NCBI GenBank assembly: GCA_030765045.1
Contig: CM060972.1
Span: forward strand, 61,355,773-61,419,772
Direction of reading: 5' to 3'
Source of the DNA: Tenodera sinensis
Taxonomy: Eukaryota; Arthropoda; Insecta; Mantodea; Mantidae
DNA length: 64,000 nt
The notes under the pieces are model-generated. The model worked only from the letters and a program-made list of their open reading frames with translations. It searched no databases and was not told where the DNA came from. This document shows positions 55,013 through 64,000 of this stretch, in pieces; the first letter of the stretch is position 1; each line of letters starts with the position of its first letter. A program made the position numbers and the translations under genes.

Positions 55013-56997
55013 TGAAGGCGCGTTTGACCGGGTCTGGCGTTTCCCTGATTTTTAGGTATTGCTCCTGTACTATTTCCCGAATTGTTACTTCTGTTTTCCT
55101 GCATTAAATCGGGGTTACTTCCTACCATGTTTTTGACCGTGTTAATGGCCTCAACCATTTCCGCATTTTCGGGGGAATTTCGTGCATTAGAATACCTTTC
55201 TCCCTGTCTTGGTGACCTCGGTCTAAACTCATTATCTCCGTTTGTCCAATACCCATCATTTGAATTTCTACTATGTCCAAAATAACGTCCCCGTCTACCT
55301 CGATCAAATCTATTTGTATTCATATAATTCACCCTTATATTTCTTCCCCTTTGATTACCATTTCTATTTTGGTGACGCCCTTCCTGGTTATATCTACCTT
55401 GATTTTCCCACCGGAATGATTCCATCCTTGGTACTGGTCCTTTATATCTTTCCCTAATCTCACTTCTATTCTGATAATACTGTGCCCCTTGCCCGAAAGA
55501 ATTGACAGTTTCTTTTCCTTCATATTTATTTCCAAATGCGTGTTTTGGCTTATTGACTTCTAAGGCTGATAATAATTCGATCATAGCTGCAATGCTATCG
55601 GGTCGGGCTATGATTAGGTAATGTTGAAGTGTTTCCGGAAAATGTGGAGTAACTATATTTATTAGATCTTTTTCGTCTAAGGGAGGATCCAACATCTTCG
55701 ATTTTCTCGCTATTCTCATAAAATAGTTGACCATTGATTCCTCCGATCTAGGATTAAATTTTCCATTGCTTAATTCAACTCTAATATTAGCCTGCCTACT
55801 AGCTCCCCAATATCTGGTTAAAAAGATGTTCCTAAAGGTCCTGTAGTCATTATTGTTACCCATAGAAAGGCCTAGCCAATTAGCAGCATTACCCTTTAGG
55901 CATTTTCTTACTATCACCATCTTGTACTCCTCTGGTATACGTTTCACCGTGAAGTACTCTTGTAACCCTTCTAAAAAGGCTTTAGGATCATCTGAATCTT
56001 CATTTTCAAAAACTGGAGGTGTCATTTCATTTAAGACATGGTTAGGCCAATGTAAATTTGAATTGTCACCTGTCCCTGCACTATTTCTGAGATCAGAATG
56101 GGAATTACTGTTACCTCTATTTTGCATCGAAATGTCAGCTGATACACCTGGTATTGCCTCGTTTCTTGCAACTTCATTACTAAGATTGTTGTGATTACAT
56201 GCATTTTCATTTAATTTCAAATTTTCTAAGGCCTCTTTTACCTGAGTAATTTCTGTTACTACCCCTTTTATTTGGTCTGTAACATCCTCCAAATTTCTAG
56301 CCTGCCTTTCACTTTCTACATCAGATCTTTCTATTCTAACTTTACACCCCTGTAACTCTTCTCTAATTTCTTCCCTTTGTTTGTCTAATCTATATGTTAC
56401 TTTTTCCCTTTCTTTATCTAATTTTTCACTCACTTGTTGACCTAATTTCTTTTCAGAATTCTTTACTTCTTGCCTTATTGTCTCTAATTCTCCCTTAACC
56501 TGTTCTACCTGTTCTCTATTTTCTTTTACTTCACTACTAACTTTATTAATTTCCTCCCTAACTTCTTCCCTAAAGGTTTCTAAAGCTCTCTTCTGATTCT
56601 CCAATTGCATTCCCAATTCCTGTTGTCCCTTCTCTAATTTCTGTCCTAACTCTATACTAGTTTCATCTATCTTTTGACTTAACTCTGTACTCATCTTTTG
56701 ACTTAACTCTGTACTCATCTTTTTCACTGTTCTTAATTCTTTACTATTTTCATCTATCTTTTGACTTAACTCTGTACTCATCTTTTCCATTATCTTTTGA
56801 AACATATTCTCTATTTCTGACATAAATGCTGGCCTTTCTGAATTAGTACTAAACATTTCTGAGCTACTTCTAGGTGTTTCTCTAACGTTCTGATCTTCTA
56901 ATTCTTGGCATATTCTGCTACCAATTACATTCTGACTATATTCTTCCATTTCTAAACTATTTACACGTGTTTTTCTACTCACCAATATTTCACGCAC
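55009..56997 (-). CDS. gag: Gag polyprotein of the Gypsy-like element
   Basis: An uninterrupted 662-residue frame, start ATG at 56997. Residues about 60-270 are a long predicted coiled coil with repeated MSTELSQKIDE-like units and many Glu/Lys/Gln heptads. Residues about 330-500 resemble a retrotransposon gag capsid domain (PPVFENEDSDDPKAFLEGLQ, YKMVIVRKCLKGNAANWLG, FRNIFLTRYWGASRQANIR). The C-terminal part is Arg/Gly/Asn-rich (RGRNIRVN, FDRGRRGRYFGHSRN) instead of a CCHC zinc knuckle, a plausible RNA-binding replacement. It ends GQTRLQ overlapping the protease frame by a few bases, in a -1 relation, so the next frame would need frameshifting. An intact gag in a pol-deleted element suggests recent loss or trans-mobilisation. 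Confidence 0.9.
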   Translation of the reverse strand: MREILVSRKTRVNSLEMEEYSQNVIGSRICQELEDQNVRETPRSSSEMFSTNSERPAFMSEIENMFQKIMEKMSTELSQKIDENSKELRTVKKMSTELSQKMSTELSQKIDETSIELGQKLEKGQQELGMQLENQKRALETFREEVREEINKVSSEVKENREQVEQVKGELETIRQEVKNSEKKLGQQVSEKLDKEREKVTYRLDKQREEIREELQGCKVRIERSDVESERQARNLEDVTDQIKGVVTEITQVKEALENLKLNENACNHNNLSNEVARNEAIPGVSADISMQNRGNSNSHSDLRNSAGTGDNSNLHWPNHVLNEMTPPVFENEDSDDPKAFLEGLQEYFTVKRIPEEYKMVIVRKCLKGNAANWLGLSMGNNNDYRTFRNIFLTRYWGASRQANIRVELSNGKFNPRSEESMVNYFMRIARKSKMLDPPLDEKDLINIVTPHFPETLQHYLIIARPDSIAAMIELLSALEVNKPKHAFGNKYEGKETVNSFGQGAQYYQNRSEIRERYKGPVPRMESFRWENQGRYNQEGRHQNRNGNQRGRNIRVNYMNTNRFDRGRRGRYFGHSRNSNDGYWTNGDNEFRPRSPRQGERYSNARNSPENAEMVEAINTVKNMVGSNPDLMQENRSNNSGNSTGAIPKNQGNARPGQTRLQ

Positions 56998-57126
56998 TTA
57001 AACTTGTTCACTACACGTTTCACAGATGTTCACACGCTGGGCACCTTCTTGTCTGCTGGTTCGATGCTGGCTCGGTCGTCTTGGGGTTGGTCCATTCTTT
57101 CGACGCCACACGTTGGGATGCCAATT

Positions 57127-57915
57127 TGAAGCTGAAATAGTCGTTCTTCCCTTCCTGATGTATCGCTGTATCGGCCGTTGATCGCTTCTTGATGTCGTTG
57201 GTGACGTGGTGTTGCCCTTTGATGTGTTTCGCTCCGGCTAGTTCTGCAAGAGATCTCTTTATCTCGGGTTTGCGTAAGTGTAATGGACAACCCAAGAACA
57301 ACTTTGCATATCATTTATTTCATTTTAAATATTTTCAGGAGCTATGCCGACTGTATATGTAGAGGAATCGCGCTCACGTCCGTACAGCACAACCTCCCGT
57401 ACTGGTCTCTGATTGAGTAGTGACCAGACGCTTTCTCTCTTCCCCACGCTAAGAAGACCGTTCTTCAATTTGAATGTCATGACGTCATCCAAGAAAGCCT
57501 CGTATCCAAAATGCTATTTCCTTTTCCCGCAATTTAGAAATGTCCCTTTCTATTATAACATGTTCTTTTATGAATTTCAAATATATAATTACCTTTTTAG
57601 GATTAAACGATGTTTATTTTATATTTTATTAAATATATCGCGCGACTTTTAAGGTTTTCAGACCTGACTTTCGAACGTGTATTTAAACTATGTAGTATGA
57701 CGTCATGACTCGTTAATTTCAAACCAATAATGCGTTTATACTACAAATTTAACGACTATCATTTACTCATATCTTGCTCACCTTACAACACTTGCTACTC
57801 TATTATCTATGTATGTTATTACTTAACACTTATCGCAAATCTCACATCCGGCAATGAAATTAAAACGTGTCTTTTTCAAAAGCCCATTCGATCGGAAATC
57901 TAAATTTCGGTATCA
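57127..57915 (-). repeat. 5' LTR of the Gypsy-like element
   Basis: 789 bp, TG...CA ends, preceding the primer-binding-like site at about 57109-57123 in minus-strand orientation. It should contain the element's promoter; no individual sites were assigned. Confidence 0.93.
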
Positions 57916-57919
57916 GCTA

Positions 57920-59030
57920 TCTGGCACGGCCCATGTAGATCTTGGAACGACCGTACACTGGAAGTCTACGATGCCTATTTCAAATATCTGCACATGTTTC
58001 TTTGGAATTTGTGTCAGGTTACACTGACCGTCGATGTATTTACACTGATGGGTCAAAGAGCACCAATGGTATTGGATGTGCTTATGTTTATGGTACCGAA
58101 CCACATAGCTTTCCAAATGGCACTTCCATTTTTACTGCAGAGCTGTATGCAATTTACCAAGCCGTTTTGTATATGCGCTGTTGTAAATTAAGTAACTGCC
58201 TGATTTTGAGCGATTCCCTTAGTGCACTTCAGAGCCTTCACGAGCTATACAACCCCCATCCTGTTCTACAGCGTATCCAGAATGCCCTCCATGTTTTACA
58301 CACTTCTGCCATTAGCGTGGTTTGTGAATGGATACCTGGTCACGTAGGTTTGCCGGGGAATGAAATGGCTGATTTGGCAGCAAAGACGGCAACTACAGAA
58401 CCCAGTATTACCTTCTCATGTGTTACTTCGGAAGACTTTAGGCTTGAAGTGTGGAGAGCGATGCTGTCGTCCTGGCACAAAGAGTGGTCAGCTCTCTGCG
58501 GTAATAAGCTTAGAGAAGTGAAAGAACTTCCAATAAACTGGGTAACTTCCTGTCGCATATCTCGCCGTGAGGAGGTTAGTTTGGCTGGGTTAAGAATAGG
58601 GCACTGTAATTTTTCGCATGGTTACCTATTTAAAAGGAATCTTGCCCCTCTATGTCCGCTGTGTGACAACCTTTTGTCAGTCCGTCACGTGCTACTGGTG
58701 TTCCTCTTTAGCGCACCTTCGAGATTTTCTGCACTGCCTGCCAGACTTGCAGAGGTCTTAGCGGATGACAAAACAGTGGTTGATAGAGTTTTTAGGTTTT
58801 TAGCAGAGTGTAATATCAATTTGAGGATTTAAAATTTTACATATTTGTTTTTATGCTGTTTGACATATTTATCACCTTATATCTGGATATTCGCACTGTT
58901 TTTTACGTTTATGTGTATATTTTCTTTGTTGCTAGTAATTTTATTTTGATTCAAATTTATATTTGGCTATTGCCATGAATTTTTTAAGGGTGATGACCTC
59001 GAAGTTGAGCGCCCTTAAACTAAACCCTCT
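57920..59030 (+). pseudogene. I-like non-LTR retrotransposon, RNase H and 3' end (3' segment)
   Basis: The long frame 57942-58832 holds an RNase H domain with all four acidic positions visible: CIYTDGSKS, TAELYAIYQAV, LILSDSLSAL, and EWIPGHVGLPGNEMADLAAK. A Cys/His-containing C-terminal region follows (FKRNLAPLCPLCDNLLSVRH). RNase H is typical of the I, R1 and Loa clades. The 3' end GATGACCTCGAAGTTGAGCG then CCCTTAAACTAAACC is shared with the 52-bp stub at 17921-17972, so the family has been mobile elsewhere in this window. Confidence 0.88.
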
Positions 59031-59037
59031 CTCCTTT

Positions 59038-60592
59038 TCATCATTATTTTTGAAAATAAGGTTTGTATCATCTGCAAAGAGAATACTATTGATTGGTGAT
59101 AGGTAAGATGGAAGATCATTGATGTAAATTAGGATATAGGATTGGTCCCAAAATGGATCTCAGCAGAACGCCAGATTCTATAGCAGCAGGATTGGAACAA
59201 ACACCTTCTAATTCAACCATTTGGTAGGTACCTATTTTTCCTTTCTCTACTGTTAAGTAGAAGGAAGTATTGTATTCCACCCAAAAATTTGATGTCGAGA
59301 TTTCACCGGAAACATGTTTTCAGACTCCTGAATCAAAAAAAAAAGGCATTTTTAGAAAAAAGTCTGTGTGTGTGTGCGTGTGCATGTGTCAGTCTGTGGA
59401 CAGCATAACTCAAAAATGAAAAGTAGGTTAAAAATCAAAGTTGGTATTTAAGTTTCATGTCTTTCAAGGATGCGACACGAAGATTTTGAAGAAAATAGCC
59501 TCACCCTTCAGGTGAACATTTGTCCAAAATTTTGATTTTCTTGAAAATGGCTCTAACGATTTTGATTAAAATGGCATATGTTTAAGATATTTGTATGACA
59601 AATGAAATGTATATTTTGAATTTTCTGGCTATAGCCTATGTAGTCCTGTTTACTCTGGATGACTGTTGAATAACTTGTAAACCGTAAGAGATAGACAAAT
59701 TCTTTCATGATCCATTTCAACTGTTTGACTATTGCTCACAGCCTACTGTATTCTAATATTCCTCTTTCATCTACAAGGAAATAAGCAGTAAGATAATTTG
59801 TACAAATGCTTATCTCAACTAATACAAAGAAGATATAGGTATAAGAGTTTGTAAGAATGGTTAGTACAAGAGTAGAGAAAGTCATGTGAGTGCAACACAT
59901 CAGATTTTTCAGATAGAAGCGCAGTATTTGTTAGCTAGTCCTCTAAAACTGTAAGCATCTAACTACTTTAAAAGAATAATATGATCAACTGTATCAAATG
60001 CTTTAGTTGAATCTAAGAATAGGCCTGCTAGTAGTTCTTTTTTATCTTTTGTTTCTAAGATATATTCTATAAAAGGAAAAATTGCACTATCAATTGATTT
60101 TCCTTTTCTGAAGCCAAATTGAGCTTCTGATATAATATTATACTTTTCTGAGAAGGGAACAATTCTATTGTACATAATTTTCTCCAGAATTTTTGAAAAC
60201 ACAGATAATAAGGAAATAAGTCTATAATGTTTAACATTGGTTTTCTCGCCCTTCTTGAATAATGGTTTCACTTTAGCTATCTTAAATACATTTGGAAATC
60301 ACCCTGTTTCCAGTGAAGCATTCCAAATATCGGCAACTGACTTTGTGAGATATTGTACACATTGCTTGACCAGAGAATTGGGGATTTCATCAATGTCACA
60401 TGAGTTCTTATTTTTCAGACTACTTATTGTTATTATTTCTTCTTCATTGACTGGATATAGAAACATGATGTTATTTGCAGAAATACTGCTGAGTGGGTTG
60501 AAAGAACCTCTACCTATTGAGCTTGATAAGATTTTAGTTATGTTCGCAAAATGCTCATTGAAAATATTAGAGATTCTGTAGGGATTCGACAC
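59038..60592 (-). pseudogene. CR1/Jockey-type non-LTR RT relic, split by family Y
   Basis: Minus strand, in order: SNPYRISNIFNEHFANITKI, NKNSCDIDEIPNSLVKQ, KPLFKKGEKTNVKHYRLISL, LSVFSKILEKIMYNRI, AQFGFRKGKSIDSAIF and LDSTKAFDTVDHIILLK. Beyond family Y copy 4 come QMVELEGVCSNPAAIESG, SILGPIL and NSILFADDTNLIFKN at about 59045-59160. The catalytic FADD is present but the reading frames are broken. The 3' end abuts the 3' end of the I-like element. Confidence 0.85.
59234..59909 (+). mobile_element. Unclassified repeat family Y, copy 4
   Basis: From TTTTTCCTTTCTCTACTG to ...GTACAAGAGTAGAGAAAGTC...ACATCAGATTTTT. It lacks a middle block relative to copy 1. It interrupts an RT coding region that resumes on both sides, so insertion, not duplication, explains its position. 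Confidence 0.82.
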
Positions 60593-60779
60593 TTATTTAA
60601 AGTTCTTTTCCTGTATTTTCTAGTGAACGATTATTCAATGTTCCCCTAAGTACAGTTCTGCAATAATCACCTTTATTTCTGACATGATCATCTATTTTTG
60701 GCAATTTTTTTAATTGATTAGTACATGCTATATATGATATATATATACATACACAACCTGCATCTGAAATGTTTGGCGA

Positions 60780-61440
60780 ATGGTCCCATATTTTAAAAAC
60801 TGCACCGGTGAGGATGAGGTGTCTGCTCATTCACATTGAGGGACATGTCAACAAAAGCCCTCTATCGTGCAAATCACTGCAGTGAAGCGGTGGTGCATGC
60901 TGCAACCAAGCTAATGGGGTCAGTGTGAGAACTTATGTCATTGCAACATGGAGCACAAAATGGAGCACTATTGTTCCCGAAGATTTGGAAAAGTGGAAGA
61001 TATGTTCCCAGTTTGTACCACACATGCTGAGAGACGAGCAGAAGTAAACTCGGATGGAAACAAATGGAGATTTCATTGACATGTCTGACCGGAATCAGCA
61101 ATTTTTGGAAACCATCATTACAGAATATGAGAGTTGATGCTACCAATAAGATCCGGAGACCAAGCGACAGTCAATAGCATGGTGTTCATCATCTTCACCG
61201 CGTCCCAAAACAAGTCGGCTGACAAAATCCAAGATCAAGACGATGTGACCACAGTGCTTCGAGCGATCCCATAAGAAGCGTTTGCTGACATTTTCCAACA
61301 GCTTTACAACCACTGTCAGAAGTGTGTTGTATCCAATAGCGATTACTTTGAAGGCCAGTAAAGGTATTTTGTTTGTAACTCTTGTTTCCTATATTTCCTG
61401 AGACCGCTCACCAAACTTTTCAGATGCACCTTGTATACAT
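60780..61440 (+). pseudogene. mariner-family element with internal deletion
   Basis: Plus-strand pieces: VPSLYHTC.ETSRSK-like LT/EQK region, then FIDMSDRNQQFLETIITEYES (first catalytic region), PETKRQSIAWCSSSSPRPKT and TKSKIKTM. It then jumps directly to the C-terminal region DVTTVLRAIP.EAFADIFQQ and CVVSNSDYFEGQ. The middle of the catalytic domain, including the second Asp and its surroundings, is missing. The right end ...CAGATGCACCTTGTATA looks TIR-like. Confidence 0.75.
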
Positions 61441-62060
61441 ACATGGAACAGTAAGAATTCTGTATTTTTTGTGCATCTCCCTGCAAGTATATTTTCTTTC
61501 CAAGTTCCCTTTTATTCTGAGAGCCTTTTTTTTGTAGTTTGAAAATCTTTAGAATTACCTTAGGTGCAATACTTCCCCATAATGTTATCCATATTTCACA
61601 TGTGAATACACTTGCTTCAATGTTGTTTTTATCCATACTATTTTTAATTGTTTCAGTACATATAAGCCCTTGTTTATCTTTTTAGTTATATACAATGCAT
61701 GTGGTTGCCAGTGTAAGTATTTATCTATAAAACACCTAGAAAATTTGTGGCTTGTATTCCAGGAATACTTTCCCCATCTACCTTGACATCAATAAAATCT
61801 GTATATTGCTCTTTTAATCTAAAATGTATCCGTGTAATTTAATATTAAATCCAAATTTAGAAAGTATTCTTTTAAAATCTTCATGATATTATTTGCCTTA
61901 ATTTTTGTGCCTCTTTAGGTATGATCTCTAAATTATTACTGTTGCATCATCTGCATAGCCAATTGCCATAGCTCCATTTCTTACCACTGTTTCAAAAAGC
62001 TCATATATGCACATTAAAAGCAAAAAAGGACCTACTTTAATTCAAAGTTTGATCTTACTT
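61343..62060 (-). pseudogene. Second minus-strand non-LTR RT fragment (Jockey/CR1-like)
   Basis: On the minus strand, YELFETVVRNGAMAIGYADD (catalytic YADD at about 61940) is followed by VKVDGESIPGIQATNF-like sequence, INKGLYVLKQLKIV and TLKQVYSHVKYG. The frame at 61343-61636 then reads LWGSIAPKVILKIFKLQKKG, matching RT thumb-region motifs. It overlaps the right end of the mariner relic by about 100 bp in my estimate, so boundaries are approximate. Confidence 0.7.
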
Positions 62061-62862
62061 TATTTATCCTATCCTTTTTATGTTTATGATTTATTTCTAC
62101 ATACTACTGTCTATTTTCTGAATATATTACAATCCACTTTTGTGCTGAAACAGTATATATTATTTGTCCCCAAATTAAATTAAATATGTTGTGAATTTGA
62201 CTTATTTCAAATTTGTAATTGACTTTGTTTGCGGTACATCATTCTTCAGTTGTTGAGAATATTGCCTGTTTATCAATGTTATGATTGTGAACTACCATAT
62301 TTTGATTGTGTGTAAAAAATTGAGGGTTATTTTAAATATTTGATGCCAAAAATGTTAAAAGGTTAGGTTATAATCATTTTCGGGATTATAAAAGTATGCG
62401 GAAAATGTCATAGAATGACGCCACTAAATGCGCACATATGCAGATGGGTACAGGCACATAGCACTAAAAGATGCAGCAAGATCAGTCCCTCTCTTCACTG
62501 ATAGCACCGGTACAGTAAGGACACATTTTTTTATCTGCACATCATAAAATAGTGAAAGTAAAGTGACTAAGTGTTTAAAGACGTTAATTAAAAGAAAATA
62601 AGTGAAACATTAATGAACTTTAACAAGTTAGTTAACACGAAGTGTCCAATTAAATGAAAGAACATAAGATTGACAAAGTGTAAAGTGATAGAAAACACGT
62701 TTAGCAAAATATTGCTAAATTTTCAGACATTACATCTTGACGGTGCTAAGGAAGTCTATCCACTGAAATAAAAGATTTGCTACTGGATATGATTTAAATA
62801 CTGTGAACGAGAGGGCACAAATAAAAATTATTCACAAAAATTTAACCCCAAGTCCACAATTC

Positions 62863-63270
62863 ATGCAACCTGAGATAACAAGGATTCAAAAGCTCAAAGA
62901 CTCAACGATACATCCACTTTATTTAAAACTGCACCATGCAATACCTCATATAGCTTTTCAAGCATATTTACAAGTATGTCTATATTTACAGTGTCAAGAC
63001 ACCTTCGAGAAATCTAAAAATATGGCTGCCATAATTTCACGATTATGGAAAGCATTAATAATTATATCATTTGCTTTATTTATTGCATTTCTTGTAGATT
63101 TATGTTTCTGGAAGCCATACTGCATATCCGATAAAATGTTTTGCTTTTCAAAATATGTCTGTTGTAATAGGAAATCGTTTACGCCAGAAAATTTGGGTGC
63201 TTATCTACTGGAATCAGGGGCAGACACAGAATTTATTTTCTGGGAGGGATCTGATGAGGTAGAAAATTAA
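62863..63270 (+). CDS. Orphan ORF with one predicted membrane segment, function unknown
   Basis: An open frame of 136 codons from ATG 62863 (open upstream to 62803 without an ATG). It contains a hydrophobic segment (ALIIISFALFIAFLVDLCFW, about residues 64-83), followed by a Cys-rich stretch (CISDKMFCFSKYVCCN) and an acidic end (FIFWEGSDEVEN). I do not recognise the family. It lies in AT-rich DNA after a 300-bp stretch without TE motifs. It may be a real small gene, a piece of an unknown element, or chance; for this base composition the length is only mildly unusual. Confidence 0.3.
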   Translation: MQPEITRIQKLKDSTIHPLYLKLHHAIPHIAFQAYLQVCLYLQCQDTFEKSKNMAAIISRLWKALIIISFALFIAFLVDLCFWKPYCISDKMFCFSKYVCCNRKSFTPENLGAYLLESGADTEFIFWEGSDEVEN

Positions 63271-63424
63271 ATTAAATTAGAAAATCTGAAAATATCATCA
63301 TATGCATAAATATATATCAGATAGTTGTCTTACAGAGTTATTCAATTACATTCAAAGAAGCTGACAAGGCTTTTTACACATTTTATCCATGTATTTTAAT
63401 TTCCACATTTATATATATACATTA

Positions 63425-63471
63425 ACACACACACACACCCACGCACGCACACACACGCACACACACATATA
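63425..63471. repeat. (AC)n microsatellite with CG interruptions
   Basis: Interrupted AC/CACG repeat. Confidence 0.9.
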
Positions 63472-63586
63472 CATTATTCAGAATTGGGATATATCCTTCA
63501 CCACTCTGTCCTCTATGTGATCTGCAAGAGTAAATGGATCGAGACCACCTTCAAACATGCCCGGCCACTTCTAATGCCCCATCCAT

Positions 63587-63660
63587 CAGTGAAAAATATT
63601 GGAGAGCAACAGGATTAATGACTTCATTGTCAGAAATCCAGCATTAGCTAACAACAACAT
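63587..63660 (+). repeat. Family W short repeat, copy 3
   Basis: GTGAAAAATATTGGAGAGCA, then ATTAATGACTTCATTGTCAG, then AAATCCAGCATTAGCTAACA and ACAACAT. Matches the copies at 20278 and 47968. Confidence 0.85.
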
Positions 63661-64000
63661 TAACCCTAGTCCATTCAATCTCTGCTCCCATGGTGCTTCT
63701 TAAATTGGTCTTCAGATACCTTAATGTGGATACAAGATTAAAATATTAAATATTTCATTAGAAGTATCTATGTTTAATATTTTAATGAGAATAATTAATG
63801 TAGAAAACAGATTCTTTGAATATATTTGTGAATTAATGCTAATACTTTTTTCTTTAGTTGCATCCATAATGGTTTCCAAATTTTTTGGGGAGGATACAAT
63901 CCACCAATCCCTGCCCTTTGGATCTGCCTCAATTAGAATGCCAAAAAATAATTTATAAAAGAAACAATAAAATCTATTCTCCATGTGTTTTTGATGGATA

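Larger units (their letters stand above)
51741..57915 (-). mobile_element. Ty3/Gypsy-like LTR retrotransposon, internally deleted, TSD GCTA
   Basis: Two 789-bp direct repeats (51741-52529, 57127-57915) start TGAAGCT and end GGTATCA (TG...CA), flanked by GCTA (51737-51740 and 57916-57919). Coding is on the minus strand: gag 55009-56997, then protease 54245-55012, an RT N-terminal remnant (about 53960-54245) and an integrase C-terminal part (53440-53930). Next to the 5' LTR (right side) a primer-binding-like TGGCATCCCAACGTG lies at about 57109-57123. Next to the 3' LTR a purine-rich AAATGGGGGCATT occurs (complement of about 52530-52542). It sits inside the I-like element. Confidence 0.95.

Noticed and set aside
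1..64000. CRISPR arrays, operons, bacterial promoters
   Set aside because: Spliced genes and eukaryotic TEs show this is animal nuclear DNA; no regularly spaced repeats of CRISPR type were seen.

Overview
This is animal nuclear DNA, most likely from an insect with a large, transposon-rich genome. Protein-coding exons are short, flanked by GT/AG introns and widely spaced. Two host genes can be supported, both on the + strand. (1) A FoxN1/4-type forkhead transcription factor, whose Drosophila relative is jumeau (jumu). I assemble it from five coding exons at 13241-14124, 14289-14521, 14611-14855, 14935-15090 and 30400-30576, giving a 564-residue protein with a complete forkhead domain. The last coding exon lies beyond a 15.3 kb intron. 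(2) The 5' part of a HAD-family phosphatase of the glycerol-3-phosphate / phosphoglycolate phosphatase (PGP) type, with exons at about 41639-41768, 45020-45180, 46321-46458 and 47075-47285. Its 3' exons, which should carry the last two HAD catalytic motifs, are not visible, so the gene probably runs out of the window through a large intron.

The rest is introns and intergenic DNA filled with transposable elements of many classes, often nested. From left to right: a TA-flanked IS630/Tc1-type deletion derivative (1886-3358); a Merlin (ISXO2-like) relic containing a 69-bp tandem repeat (3400-4516); tRNA-headed SINEs (4720-4985, 5571-5783, 8775-9055, 9175-9503); a Penelope-like GIY-YIG remnant (10070-10690); another IS630-type fragment (10700-10980); and the first copy of an unclassified family called Y here (11376-12216). 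The long FoxN intron holds a 912-bp TA/TIR element with a transposase N-terminus (15157-16068). It also holds a piggyBac-like element with TTAA sites (16954-20091) that carries a second copy of that element, itself hit by a SINE and by a 52-bp retrotransposon stub. Further along are a second IS630-type element (20640-22487) and a mariner (22838-25229) split by an unclassified 1.2-kb TIR element with an intron-containing gene (23264-24463).

Intron 1 of the phosphatase gene contains Y copy 3 with a GC-rich SINE inside it (target duplication 14 bp), a 54-bp retrotransposon stub and two poly-G runs. Downstream of phosphatase exon 4 there is a 58-bp perfect palindrome. Then comes an I-like non-LTR element (49399-51740 and 57920-59030) interrupted by a young Ty3/Gypsy-like LTR element (51741-57915). 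The two 789-bp LTRs differ at only about three positions that I noticed, yet the element has lost most of RT, RNase H and integrase. From 59 to 62 kb lie CR1/Jockey-like RT relics on the minus strand, one split by Y copy 4, and an internally deleted mariner.

All boundaries were read by eye. Family names rest on recognised protein motifs and on TIR, TSD or LTR structure, without database searches.
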